Source of the DNA: Hirundichthys speculiger
Taxonomy: Eukaryota > Chordata > Actinopteri > Beloniformes > Exocoetidae
Assembly: GCA_018398805.1 (NCBI GenBank)
Contig: JAGFBZ010001127.1
Coordinates: forward strand, 1-64,000
Length of the DNA: 64,000 nt
Direction: 5' to 3'
The notes beneath the pieces are model-generated. The model was given only the letters and a program-made list of their open reading frames with translations, made no database searches and was not told the DNA's origin. Below, piece after piece: positions 1 through 12,315 of the stretch (its first letter is position 1; the number at the start of each line of letters is the position of its first letter). A program made the position numbers and the translations under genes.

Positions 1-836
1 TGTTTTGGAGGGAGTTCCTGTGTCTACTGGGGGCCCCCGCCAGTCTGTCCTCTGGATTCCACCCTCAGAGCAATGGACAGACTGAGCGCATGAACCAGAA
101 ACTGGGAGGCCCTACGGTGCATGGCCTCCCCGAACCCTCGTCCCTGGTATCCCAACTACGTGGGTCAAAATGCTCACCGCCCCCCTTGTCTGCTCTGCTA
201 CTGGCCTCTCCCCTTTCATGTGCTTTGGCTATTAACCCCCTGTTTCCCAGCTCTGGAAAAAAAAAGTTCCTGCCCATCTGTTCAAGGCCTTCATCCGTCG
301 CTGCCGCAGAACATGCTCCAAGCTCGCTCCACTCTTCTTTGCTCTGTGGGTCGCTTTAATGCACCGCCACCGCCGTCGTAGACCTGCACCCACTTACCAG
401 GCCGGACACGAGTCTGGCTTTCCACCAAGGACTTGCCTTTGAGAGTGGAATCAGGAAATGGCGCCCAGGTTTTGGGCCTTCATGATCCAAAATCATCAAT
501 CAATGGCGTCCCGCTGAAACTCTCACGGTCCATGAGTGCTCCCATCTTCCCACGTATCCAGGGTCAAGCCTACCCACGCAGCCCCTTGTTCCTCCGTACC
601 CACCTCCTCCCCCTCCGGAATTGTAGAGGGTGGGCCGGTGTATACGGTGGGCGCGCTGATTCGCTCTCTCGCCGAGGTAGGGGTCTACAATACCTTGTGG
701 ACTGGGAAGGGTATGGTCCGGAGGAACGGTCCTGGGTTCCGGCTCGCCATATTGTGGACTCCACCCTCGTGTCTGATTTTCATCGTGATCACCCTGATCA
801 ACCTGCTGCTGTTTCAGCTAGTCTGGGGACTCGCAC
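1..836 (+). pseudogene. Ty3/gypsy pol remnant: integrase C-terminal part with chromodomain
   Basis: Pieces of a chromovirus-type Ty3/gypsy integrase can be read on the plus strand across shifting frames. The start encodes the integrase motif [13 protein letters not shown] (about 55-105). After several frameshifts comes a chromodomain with [14 protein letters not shown] near 690-735. In intact elements this domain ends Pol and directs integration into chromatin. Reading frames break repeatedly between about 110 and 640, so no functional protein is possible. The copy enters from beyond the left edge. It is followed by a proline- and leucine-rich tail, and its LTR end is found again at 12531-12642 beyond a large insertion. 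The family is clear; the exact lineage is not. Confidence 0.85.
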
Positions 837-912
837 CTTGGTGTTGGGGGTCCCTGCCCATGCAAGACCTTCCAGCGTTTTCCTGCTTGACCACCCGTTG
901 CCGACCCAGCCA

Positions 913-1008
913 GCTTCTGACCTGTCCCTGCTTGGATTATCCCCGTGTACCGACCTGCCTGCTTCTGACCCGTCCCTGCTTGGATTATCCCCATGTACCG
1001 ACCTGCCT
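913..1008 (+). repeat. Two-copy 48-bp tandem repeat
   Basis: Two adjacent 48-bp units (913-960 and 961-1008) differ at only a couple of bases. They lie in the gypsy 3' region just after the chromodomain and keep one frame open. This is probably a local duplication within the retroelement tail or LTR. Confidence 0.85.
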
Positions 1009-1109
1009 GCTTCAGCTCTTGGTGATCCACCTTCTGTTTCCTAGCAACCTGACCAGCCTTCAGTCCCAACCAGCCTCGATTGTCTGCTTCTCTGGTGTCT
1101 GCCTGCCTG

Positions 1110-1305
1110 TGTTCCGGGAAATATGGGGGCGCCGGGAAATTTGGGGCCACTTCCATATTGGCAGAAGGGGCGCGCCTGAAGCGCCGAGAAGAAAGCCGGC
1201 CACGGGCAGTCGGGGCCCCATTAGGGGGGGTTCCAAACATGTCGCTGCAGTTCTATGGAGGTTTCAGGTGTGTCATTGTTATGATCGATATTTGGCCGGC
1301 TTTAG
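1110..1305 (+). repeat. Left terminal inverted repeat of the 11.4-kb element
   Basis: It matches the reverse complement of 12316-12526 along its whole length with few differences. The right copy holds about 15 extra bases, a short local duplication near 12470. The repeat is GC-rich and runs directly into the first satellite unit, although in this copy a 672-bp transposon interrupts the junction. Confidence 0.85.
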
Positions 1306-1977
1306 CCGGGCATACACTGTGCACTGTCGGCTCGTTGAGCCGATTTCCAGTCGTGCGACATTTTTTGGATCGGGCCGAAATTTCACCCTATCGTGGTCGT
1401 GTCTTCGTGCAGTATACGTGGGGTATATTAACATAACACCCGACGACTTCCCGATCACAAACGTGTGCTCGCAAGGAAACAAACTTGTTTGAATCCTTCG
1501 CTCCTCGTGAAGGTATCTGAAGCAGTAGGTGCGTTTGAGATGACTGCGCCTCACGGCGAGTAGACGAGATCGGCGGCCTCAGCAGGAGGTGGAGACAAAG
1601 CTCAGTCAGTCGACAGTTTTCCAGCATACAGGAGGAGACACTTACTTCCTGTTAGATCACCTGTATGTCGTTTACAGACACGTTCTTAGAAGTGTCCTCA
1701 TCGCTGATTGAAGTTAAAATAAAAGTGATCCTCCTGTTGCATGAAACGTGTTCTTAGTTGTGCGCGCCCGCCGGTTGATGTTCTGCGCAGCCTGGCTCCA
1801 TTTCGAACGCACCCTTAGTGCGTTATGAACGTATAGTGTAAGCAGTCACGTCGCATCAGAGCATCGGGCCTACAGTGCGAGAATACTCGTGGGCTGTGAA
1901 CTTTTGAACTCAGCGTCTAGTCGTGCAGTTGAGATAGGCTAATTCAAATTTAAAATATCGCCACAGTGTATGCCCGG
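1306..1977. mobile_element. 672-bp non-autonomous DNA transposon inside the left inverted repeat
   Basis: The ends are exact inverted repeats (CCGGGCATACACTGTG and its complement) and are flanked by CTTTAG on both sides (1300-1305 and 1978-1983). The right arm of the host element has the same place with a single CTTTAG, so it serves as the empty site. The duplication is up to 6 bp; because the bases next to it are palindromic, a shorter duplication with longer ends is equally compatible. No ORF of note is seen. The superfamily is not assigned. Confidence 0.8.
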
Positions 1978-1983
1978 CTTTAG

Positions 1984-2570
1984 TGTCTTTCATAGTGGGG
2001 ACCAAAAGGGAAATTTGGAACCGGGGATTTTGGTCCCCCCCTTAGAACTACATTCTCTTCTCAAAATCACATTTTTACTGCTTTACCTGACTTTTTGAGA
2101 CATCAACACATTTGGGAGTTGTTTTCAAAGGTTTGCATCCCATGCTGTTATTTCATTTATTGTCTTTCATAAGGGGGGACCAAAAATCCCGGATATTTGG
2201 GTCCCCCCCATTAGAATAACATTCTCTTCTCAAAATTTTACTTTTTTTACTGCTTACCTGACATTTTTGGACATCAACAGACATTTGAGTCGCGTTCAAA
2301 GGTTTGCATCCAAAAAGATGTCATATTTCATCGCTTTATTGTCTTTCATAAGGGGGACCAAAATCCCGGGATATTTGGGTCCCCCCATTAGAACTAACAT
2401 TGTCTTCTCAAAATCACGTTTTTACTGCTACCTGACATTTTTGTGACATCAACAGAACATTTTGAGTCGCGTTCAAAGGTTTGCATCCACATGCTTCATA
2501 TTTCATCACTTTAGTGTCTTTTCATAAGCGGGACCAAAAGTCCCGGGAATTGGAACCCGGGATATTGGGT
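1984..2570 (+). repeat. Left satellite array, about 3 units of 175-180 bp
   Basis: Units begin near 1984, 2161 and 2340, each with TGTCTTTCATA followed by a GGGGACC-CCCGGG-GGTCCCC block, then a stretch ending in the shared AACAT-TTGAGTCGCGTTCAAAGGTT region. They are the reverse complement of the units at 5166-12315, so the two arrays face each other. A fourth unit breaks off around 2570. Confidence 0.85.
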
Positions 2571-3283
2571 CCCACATTTGTATGCATGGTTGTCTCTTTG
2601 AAGTTTTGCTCTGGTCCCTTAGCACCTTGGAGAACTCGGGTATTTGATACATATAAATGACAAACCTTTCTCCTGGAAGTCATTTTAAGACGCCAAGAAT
2701 AATATTTTGTGTTAGAAGTTGCATCAAAATGGCTCCAAGTCGTTATCACTTCGGGGTCAAAATATTTAACCCCCCCTGTTGTTTGCAAGCGGTACAGTGT
2801 CCCTTGAGACGCGTATTCCACCCCTCGTGGCCAGCAGTTGCTCGGTCACACACTCTGTAGGGTTGTAGTGATGGATTCGAACCCGGTTTCGAGAGCAGAA
2901 TAAAGCGTATCTGAAGTCCAAAGAATATCCACAGGATGTAAAGACATCGGCGTCCAGAAGGGATTCAAAAAAAAAGGCCAACAAGTTCGTCTTGGAAGGT
3001 ATGTAGCTCACTTTAATAATTTAACCAAATATTAAATGAACACAAAACAGGAGAGTGGTTACCATAAGTGCAAAAGGGGTTACTGATACCACCTGTCAAA
3101 TTAACAAACTTTTTGATAAAATTCAGTTTATTGTTCCCTGACTTCTTTCAAGACGTTTCATTCCGTGTGAATCCACTTTTTGCAGGCCTTTGGCCTCCCG
3201 GAATGGAAAACTTTGTACTATTAAAAGTAATGACTCGCCTCTTGTTCAGCTAGACACATGCCTATTTGTAATATATCGTTGTT

Positions 3284-3302
3284 TGTGTGTGTGTGTGTGT
3301 GT
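3284..3302. repeat. (TG)n microsatellite
   Basis: A pure TG dinucleotide run of about nine units lies in the core of the inverted-repeat element. Confidence 0.9.
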
Positions 3303-4297
3303 TTTTGTTTACTTTATTTTTGACCTCCGAGGGCTATCTCGGTTTCTCATAAAACCGCTGTAAGACGGCCATGTGAGGCGGATTTATCGGATTTATCAGA
3401 CTTTATATCGGACTCCTCGGCATCCTCTTGTGACGAACTAGACAATGCTAGAAGATACATCTTCTCAGTGCCCGACACAAGTCCAGGTTTCAGGTTCTGG
3501 ACCTGAAGCTGATCATGTGTTATTTTTATTAAACCAATATAGTAATTTCATGGCATTACCTTTGCCATATGTGTTTCTGTCTGAGGAAGGACCAGTCACC
3601 ACCATGCGCAGAAAGGGCACTTTGTACACCCATGTTTTTATGCTTTTTGTGACTAAAGGATTTCGTTTCACACTTTAAAATGATAAACAGTTACTAAGGC
3701 AGGAACACTTTTAATACAGTAAAATAGTGCAAGCCTTTGATTTCAAATGTATTTTTCAGTGACATCTGAACATCCTGCGATTTGACGTACCAAGAGATGC
3801 AGTTCAACAATAAAGAATATCAGCAAGGTTAGTATTCACAATCACCCCCTGAAAATAGTCAGTCTTGAACGATGGATGCGCTTAGCTGTATGCCCAATAA
3901 TAGTTACATGACATGTTAATATTGATATTTACATCATCTGTAATATTTTTTCTTATGTAGACAAAACTGTCATCAGCAAATGACATAATAGAAATTTTGA
4001 ATTGCACCCGATTCCATGCATGCTACTTTCACCACATTTTTAAATTTCATTGAAAAAACTCAAGTCAGTACCTTCACCCTGAGGAAGATCTAATTGTCAT
4101 TGGATTCCTACACATAATATCATCATTAAAAAGTTTTGTGGTAGCTTTCTTTCACTCAGCTTTTAGTAAAATAAAACAAAACTGTCTCACAAGCAGTCTA
4201 TACAGTTGTCGAATTGCCACACACTTGATAGACCTACAACAGCATCAGGGACATGTATAGTGAGGGATTCCTAATCACAATGTCTACTACCTTACAG

Positions 4298-4723
4298 AAG
4301 TACAGGAAGAATCATCAAACCCTGGACCAAGTCAGCCAGCGGCGACGAAGAGGCCACACCCTGGACCAAGTCAGCCAGTTGCGGCGAAGAGACCACGCCT
4401 GACCCCGAAAGCCCCATTATCCATTCACATTAAAGTCAAAACAAAGCAAATAACGAGGTGCCAGGGATGCCTGGGAACGATCGAACCATGACCCTTCCCC
4501 AGCCAACCTGGTAATAGGGCATTACGATAGCTACCCGTACTTTGCTAAAGCAAAGGGTGAAATGCAACCTGGGTGGAAAAAAAGGCTATTTCCACACAAA
4601 TTTTTTTTGTTGAAAGCAAAGAATCCAGACTTTCAGGGAGATGAGGTCGTTGTTCCTGGATATGATGAAAGACCCTTTACACCAGAACATATACAATATT
4701 GCGAAAGACATGGATACACCTGA
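4298..4723 (+). pseudogene. Putative terminal exon of the element's own protein, one frameshift
   Basis: A pyrimidine-rich acceptor ending CTTACAG precedes 4298. The open frame then runs through two 39-bp (13-residue) repeats containing PGPSQPAATKRPH and PGPSQPVAAKRPR, which are basic and resemble nuclear-localisation signals. A CQGC pair follows. After a TGA near 4488 the neighbouring frame continues with GHYDSYPYFAKAKGEMQPGW and ends at a TGA (4721-4723). One small indel would join the two parts into about 142 residues. A CxxC pair followed by an aromatic- and basic-rich tail recalls zinc-binding C-termini of some fish transposon proteins, but the family is not recognised. Confidence 0.45.
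4321..4398 (+). repeat. Two-copy 39-bp in-frame coding repeat
   Basis: Units 4321-4359 and 4360-4398 differ at a few positions and preserve frame, each encoding a proline-rich stretch ending in a basic KRP motif. Confidence 0.8.
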
Positions 4724-5165
4724 ATACTTAAATCCGTGTGCTGGGCCTGGACCCTTTTGAAATGATTCTCTTGTTACTACAGTAGCTAACTGGCTACATG
4801 TAATTGTGTGTTAGATTGATTGATTGTTAGAACACTCTACCACTGTTCTAGGAAGTAGCTGGTCCGGGAGTCTGGCTGACTCTGTTTTTTTCATGTGATG
4901 AATTTCACAAAACCCAGAATTGTAGGTCAGTACAGGAAAAGATACACTATAGTTCTGTTATACCCTTCCTTAACATATACGGCACAGCCTTTTTTTCATC
5001 TCCTGATATGCAAGATTTCATGTTCTGAAATCAACTCCAAAATGCTCAAAAAAGACATTTTCTTCCTAGTTGTTCAATGTACTCAAAACGATCTGTTGGT
5101 TGTCTCAATTGTCAGGTTTATTTTTTAATTTATTTGTCAGGTTTGCAGTATGTAAAGTGGTGTTA

Positions 5166-8100
5166 AGAAAAGATTGTACCCAAATATCCCGGGATTTTTG
5201 GTCCCCCTTATGAAAGACACTAAAGCGATGAAATATGACAGCATTTGGATGCAAACCTTTGAACACGACTCAAATGTTCTGTTGATGTCACAAAAATGTC
5301 AGGTAAGGAGCAGTAATAAAAACGTGATTTTGGGAAGATAATTTTAGTTCTAATGGGGGGGACCCAATATCCCGGGATTTTTGGTCCCCCCTTATGAAGA
5401 CAATAAAGTGATGAATATGACAGCATTTGGATGCAACCTTTGAATGCGACTCAAATGTTCTGTTGATGTCTCAAAAATGTCAGGTAGGTAAGCAGTAAAA
5501 ACGTGATTTTGAGCCGAGAATGTTAGTTCTAATGGCGGGACCCAAATATCCCGGGATTTTTGGTCCCCCCTTATGAAAGACAATAAAGTGATGAAATATG
5601 ACAGCATGTTGGATGCAAACCTTTGAACGCGACTCAAATGTTCTGTTGATGTCTCAAAAATGTCAGGTAAGCAGTAAAAACGTGATTTTGAGAAGAGAAT
5701 GTTAGTTCTAATGGCGGGACCCAAATATCCTGGGTTCCAAATTTCCCGGGATTTTTGGTCCCCACTTATGAAAGACACTAAAGCGACGAAATATGACATC
5801 TTTTTGGGTGCAAACCTTTGAACGCGACTCAAAATGTTCTGTTGATGTCTCAAAAATGTCAGGTAAGCAGTAAAAACGTGATTTTGGGAAGAGGATTTTA
5901 GTTCTAATGGGGGGGACCCAAATATCCCGGGATTTTTGGTCCCCCCTTATGAAAGACACTAAAGTGATGAAATATGACAGCATGTTTGATGCAAACCTTT
6001 GAACGCGACTCAAATGTTCTGTTGATGTCTCAAAAATGTCAGGGTAAGCAGTAAAAAACGTGATTTTGAGCCGAGAATGTTGTTCTAATGGCGGGACCCA
6101 AATATCCCGGGTTCCAAATTTCCCGGGATTTTTTGGTCCCCACTTATGAAAGACACTAAAGCGACGAAAATATGACATCTTTTTGGGTGCAAACCTTTGA
6201 ACGCGACTCAAAATGTCTGTTGATGTCTCAAAAATGTCAGGTAAGCAGTAAACGTGATTTGGGAGAGAGAGAATGTTAGTTCTAATGGGGGGACCCAAAT
6301 ATCCCGGGATTTTTGGTCCCCCCTTGTGAAAGACAATAAAGTGATGAAATATGACAGCATGTTTGATGCAAACCTTTGAACGCGACTCAAATGTTCTGTT
6401 GATGTCTCAAAAATGTCAGGTAAGCAGTAAAAAAAAAGTGATTTTGAGCTGAGAATGTTAGTTCTAATGGCGGGACCCAAATATCCCGGGTTCCAAATTC
6501 CCGGGATTTTTGGTCCCCACTTATGAAAGACACTAAAGCGAAGAAATATGACATCTTTTTGGTGGGTGCAAACCTTTGAACGCGACTCAAAATGTTCTGT
6601 TGATGTCTCAAAAATGTCAGGTAAGCAGTAAAAAAAACGTGGATTTTGGGAAGATAATTTTAGTTCTAATGGGGGGGACCCAAATATATCCCGGGATTTT
6701 TGGTCCCCCCTTGTGAAAGACAATAAAGTGATGAAATATGACATCTTTTGGGTGCAAACCTTGAACGCGACTCAAATGTTCTGTTGATGTCTCAAAAATG
6801 TCAGGTAAGCAGTAAAAACGTTTGATTTTGAGAAGAGAATGTTTAGTTCTAATGGGGGGACCCAAATATCCCGGGATTTTTGGTCCCCCCTTATGAAAGA
6901 CACTAAAGCGATGAAAATATGACAGCATGTCGGATGCAAACCCTTTGAACGCGATTCAAAATGTTCTGTTGATGTCACAAAAATGTCAGGTAAGCAGTAA
7001 AAAACGTGATTTTGAGAAGAGAATGTTAGTTCTAATGGCGGGACCCAAATATCCTGGGTTCCAAATTTCCCGGGATTTTTGGTCCCCACTTATGAAAGAC
7101 ACTAAAGCGACGAAATATGACATCTTTTTGGGTGCAAACCTTTGAACGCGACTCAAAATGTTCTGTTGATGTCTCAAAAATGTCAGGTAAGCAGTAAAAA
7201 CGTGATTTTGGGAAGAGGATTTTAGTTCTAATGGGGGGGACCCAAATATCCCGGGATTTTTGGTCCCCCCTTATGAAAGACACTAAAGTGATGAAATATG
7301 ACAGCATGTTTGATGCAAACCTTTTGAAACGCGACTCAAATGTTCTGTTGATGTCTCAAAAATGTCAGGTAAGCAGTAAAAACGTGATTTTGAGCCGAGA
7401 ATGTTAGTTCTAATGGCGGGACCCAAATATCCCGGGTTCCAAATTTCCGGGATTTTTGGTCCCCACTTATGAAAGACACTAAAGCGACGAAATATGACAT
7501 CTTTTTGGGTGCAAACCTTTGAACGCGACTCAAAATGTTCTGTTGATGTCTCAAAATGTCAGGTAGCAGCGTAAAAACGTGATTTTGGGAAGATAATTTT
7601 AGTTCTAATGGGGGGGACCCAAATATCCCGGGATTTTTGGTCCCCCTTGTGAAAGACATAAAGTGATGAAATATGACATCTTTTTGGGTGGCAAAACCTT
7701 TGAACGCGACTCAAATGTTCTGTTTGATGTCTCAAAAATGTCAGGTAAGCAGTAAAAACGTGATTTTGAGAAGAGAATGTTAGTTCTAATGGGGGGACCC
7801 AAATATCCCGGGATTTTTGGTCCCCCCTTATGAAAGACACTAAAGCGATGAAAATATGACAGCATGTCGGATGCAACCTTTGAACGCGATTCAAAATGTT
7901 CTGTTGATGTCACAAAAATGTCAGGTAAGCAGTAAAAAACGTGATTTTGAGAAGAGAATGTTAGTTCTAATGGCGGGACCCAAATATCCTGGGTTCCAAA
8001 TTTCCCGGGATTTTTGGTCCCCACTATGAAAGACACTAAAGCGACGAAATATGACATCTTTTTGGGTGTGCAAACCTTTGAACGCGACTCAAAATGTTCT

Positions 8101-11100
8101 GTTGATGTCTCAAAAATGTCAGGTAAGCAGTAAAAACGGATTTTTGGGAAGAGGATTTTAGTTCTAATGGGGGGGGGGGACCAAATATCCCGGGATTTTT
8201 GGTCCCCCCTTATGAAAGACACTAAAGTGATGAAATATGACAGCATGTTTGATGCAAACCTTTGAACGCGACTCAAATGTTCTGTTGATGTCTCAAAAAT
8301 GTCAGGTAAGCAGTAAAAAAAAAAACGTGATTTTGAGCCGAGAATGTTAGTTCTAATGGGGGACCCAAATATCCCGGGTTCCAAATTTCCCGGGATTTTT
8401 GGTCCCCACTTATGAAAGACACTAAAGCGACGAAATATGACATCTTTTTGGGTGCAAACCTTTGAACGCGACTCAAAATGTTCTGTTGATGTCTCAAAAA
8501 TGTCAGGTAAGCAGTAAAAAAAAAAACGTGATTTTGGGAAGATAATTTTAGTTCTAATGGGGGGGACCCAAATATCCCGGGATTTTTGGTCCCCCCTGGT
8601 GTGAAAGACAATAAAAGTGATGAATATGACATCTTTGGGTGCAAACCTTTGAACGCGACTCAAATGTTCTGTTGATGTCTCAAAAATGTCAGGTAAGCAG
8701 TAAAAACGTGATTTTGAGAAGAGGAATGTTAGTTCTAATGGGGGGACCCAAATATCCCGGATTTTTGGTCCCCCTTGAAAGACACTAAAGCGATGAATAT
8801 GACAGCATGTCGGATGCAAACCTTTGAACGCGATTCAAAATGTTCTGTTGATGTCACAAAAATGTCAGGTAAGCAGTAAAAACGTGATTTTGAGAAGAGA
8901 ATGTTAGTTCTAATGGCGGGACCCAAATATCCTGGGTTCCAAATTTCCCGGGATTTTTGGTCCCCACTTATGAAAGACACTAAAGCGACGAAATATGACA
9001 TCTTTTTGGGTGCAAACCTTTGAACGCGACTCAAAATGTTCTGTTGATGTCTCAAAAATGTCAGGTAAGCAGTAAAAACGTGATTTTGGGAAGAGGATTT
9101 AGTTCTAATGGGGGGGGACCCAAATATCCCGGGATTTTTGGTCCCCCCTTATGAAAGACACTAAAGTGATGAAATATGACAGCATGTTTGATGCAAAACC
9201 TTTGAACGCGACTCAAATGTTCTGTGGATGATGTCTCAAAAATGTCAGGTAAGCAGTAAAAACGTGATTTTGAGCCGAGAATGTTAGTTCTAATGGCGGG
9301 ACCCAAATATCCCGGGTTCCAAATTTCCCGGGATTTTTGGTCCCCACTTATGAAAGACACTAAAGCGACGAAATATGACATCTTTTTGGGTGCAAACCTT
9401 TGAACGCGACTCAAATGTTCTGTTGATGTCTCAAAAATGTCAGGTAAGCAGTAAAAACGTGATTTTGGGAAGAGAATGTTAGTTCTAATGGGGGGACCCA
9501 AATATCCCGGGATTTTTGGTCCCCCCTTGTGAAAGACAATAAAGTGATGAAATATGACAGCATGTTTGATGCAAACCTTTGAACGCGACTCAAATGTTCT
9601 GTTGATGTCTCAAAAATGTCAGGTAAGCAGTAAAAACGTGATTTTGAGCCGAGAATGTTAGTTCTAATGGCGGGACCCAAATATCCCGGGTTCCAAATTT
9701 CCCGGGATTTTTGGTCCCCACTTATGAAAGACACTAAAGCGACGAAATATGACATCTTTTTGGGTGCAAACCTTTGAACGCGACTCAAAATGTTCTGTTG
9801 ATGTCTCAAAAATGTCAGGTAAGCAGTAAAAACGTGATTTTGGGAAGATAATTTTAGTTCTAATGGGGGGGACCCAAATATCCCGGGATTTTTGGTCCCC
9901 CCTTGTGAAAGACAATAAAGTGATGAAATATGACATCTTTTTGGGTGCAAACCTTTGAACGCGACTCAAATGTTCTGTTGATGTCTCAAAAATGTCAGGT
10001 AAGCAGTAAAAACGTGATTTTGAGAAGAGAATGTTAGTTCTAATGGGGGGACCCAAATATCCCGGGATTTTTGGTCCCCCCTTATGAAAGACACTAAAGC
10101 GATGAAATATGACAGCATGTCGGATGCAAACCTTTGAACGCGATTCAAAATGTTCTGTTGATGTCACAAAAATGTCAGGTAAGCAGTAAAAACGTGATTT
10201 TGGGAAGAGAATGTTAGTTCTAATGGGGGGACCCAAATATCCCGGGATTTTTGGTCCCCCCTTATGAAAGACAATAAAGTGATGAAATATGACAGAATTT
10301 GGATGTAACCCTTTGAACGCGATTCAAAATGTTCTGTTGATGTCACAAAAATGTCAGGTAAGCAGTAAAAACGTGATTTTGGGAAGAGAATGTTAGTTCT
10401 AATGGGGGGACCCAAATATCCCGGGATTTTTGGTCCCCCCTTATGAAAGACAATAAAGTGATGAAATATGACAGCATGTCGGATGCAAACCTTTGAACGC
10501 GATTCAAAATGTTCTGTTGATGTCACAAAAATGTCAGGTAAGCAGTAAAAACGTGATTTTGAGAAGAGAATGTTAGTTCTAATGGCGGGACCCAAATATC
10601 CTGGGTTCCAAATTTCCCGGGATTTTTGGTCCCCACTTATGAAAGACACTAATAAAGCGACGAAATATGACATCTTTTTGGGTGCAAACCTTTGAACGCG
10701 ACTCAAAATGTTCTGTTGATGTCTCAAAAATGTCAGGTAAGCAGTAAAAACGTGATTTTGGGAAGAGGATTTTAGTTCTAATGGGGGGGACCCAAATATC
10801 CCGGGATTTTTGGTCCCCCCTTATGAAAGACACTAAAGTGATGAAATATGACAGCATGTTTGATGCAAACCTTTGAACGCGACTCAAATGTTCTGTTGAT
10901 GTCTCAAAAATGTCAGGTAAGCAGTAAAAACGTGATTTTGAGCCGAGAATGTTAGTTCTAATGGCGGGACCCAAATATCCCGGGTTCCAAATTTCCCGGG
11001 ATTTTTGGTCCCCACTTATGAAAGACACTAAAGCGACGAAATATGACATCTTTTTGGGTGCAAACCTTTGAACGCGACTCAAAATGTTCTGTTGATGTCT

Positions 11101-12315
11101 CAAAAATGTCAGGTAAGCAGTAAAAACGTGATTTTGGGAAGAGAATGTTAGTTCTAATGGGGGACCCAAATATCCCGGGATTTTTGGTCCCCCCTTGTGA
11201 AAGACAATAAAGTGATGAAATATGACAGCATGTTTGATGCAAACCTTTGAACGCGACTCAAATGTTCTGTTGATGTCTCAAAAATGTCAGGTAAGCAGTA
11301 AAAACGTGATTTTGAGCCGAGAATGTTAGTTCTAAGGCGGGACCCAATATCCCGGGTTCCAAATTTCCCGGGATTTTTGGTCCCCCACTTATGAAAGACA
11401 CTAAAGCGACGAAATATGACATCTTTTTGGGTGCAAACCTTTGAACGCGACTCAAAATGTTCTGTTGATGTCTCAAAAATGTCAGGTAAGCAGTAAAAAC
11501 GTGATTTTGGGAAGATAATTTTAGTTCTAATGGGGGGGACCCAAATATCCCGGGATTTTTGGTCCCCCCTTGTGAAAGACAATAAAGTGATGAAATATGA
11601 CATCTTTTTGGGTGCAAACCTTTGAACGCGACTCAAATGTTCTGTTGATGTCTCAAAAATGTCAGGTAAGCAGTAAAAACGTGATTTTGAGAAGAGAATG
11701 TTAGTTCTAATGGGGGGACCCAAATATCCCGGGATTTTTGGTCCCCCCTTATGAAAGACACTAAAGCGATGAAATATGACAGCATGTCGGATGCAAACCT
11801 TTGAACGCGATTCAAATGTTCTGTTGATGTCACAAAAATGTCAGGTAAGCAGTAAAAAAACGTGATTTTGGGAAGAGAATGTTAGTTCTAATGGGGGGAC
11901 CCAAATATCCCGGGATTTTTGGTCCCCCCTTATGAAAGACAATAAAGTGATGAAATATGACAGAATTTGGATGCAAACCTTTGAAAACGACTCAAAATGT
12001 TCTGTTGATGTCTCAAAAATGTCAGGTAAGCAGTAAAAACGTGATTTTGGGAAGAGAATGTTAGTTCTAATGGGGGGACCCAAATATCCCGGGATTTTTG
12101 GTCCCCCCTTATGAAAGACAATAAAGTGATGAAATATGACATCTTGTTGGATGCAAACCTTTGAACGCGACTCAAATGTTCTGTTGATGTCTCAAAAATG
12201 TCAGGTAGCAGTAAAAAAACGTGATTTTGAGAAGACAATGTTAGTTCTAATGGGGGGGGGGGATATCCCGGGTTCCAAATATTCCGGGATTTTTGGTCCC
12301 CACTTATGAAAGACA
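5166..12315 (-). repeat. Right satellite array, about 39 units in higher-order blocks
   Basis: Units recur at the TATGAAAGACA(C/A)TAAAG landmark (about 5210, 5392, 5570, 5767 and so on to 12304). Two length classes are mixed: about 180 bp, and about 196 bp with an added GGTTCCAAATTTCCC-type insert. Each unit has an imperfect palindrome around CCCGGG flanked by GGGGACC and GGTCCCC. Unit-specific variants show higher-order repeats: five-unit blocks of about 940 bp (6145, 7090, 8024) and two nine-unit blocks of about 1.67 kb (8967-10636 and 10637-12303). Small length differences in homopolymer runs are common before about 9 kb and rare after. Long open frames on the minus strand are by-products of the repeat. 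Confidence 0.9.
8967..12303 (-). repeat. Two nine-unit higher-order repeats of about 1.67 kb
   Basis: The series of unit lengths and diagnostic variants (GCGACG, GTTTGATG, CTTGTGAAAG, GTCGGATG, AGAATTTGG) occurs in the same order starting at about 8967 and again at about 10637. Eight of nine corresponding units share the same landmark variant; the ninth differs. This points to a recent segmental duplication or unequal exchange inside the array. Confidence 0.8.

Larger units (their letters stand above)
2571..5165. other. Core between the two satellite arrays
   Basis: This AT-rich stretch separates the opposed arrays. It holds a (TG)n run at 3284-3302, an acidic serine-rich open segment near 3378-3508 (reading ADLSDLSDFISDSSASSCDE) and a protein-like exon at 4298-4723. 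Other open frames here are short and look random. It is the part of the inverted-repeat element that would have carried its gene. No catalytic motif was recognised. Confidence 0.6.

Noticed and set aside
2876..2895. tRNA-like B-box word GGATTCGAACCCGG
   Set aside because: No A box, no cloverleaf and no terminator at the right spacing on either strand.
7605..8819. Minus-strand open frame of about 400 codons
   Set aside because: It lies wholly within the satellite array and repeats the monomer translation; several overlapping frames are equally open. It follows from few stop codons in the unit, not from a gene.
5166..12315. Regular repeats resembling a CRISPR array
   Set aside because: The units are tandem without unique spacers and about 180-196 bp long, in eukaryotic DNA.
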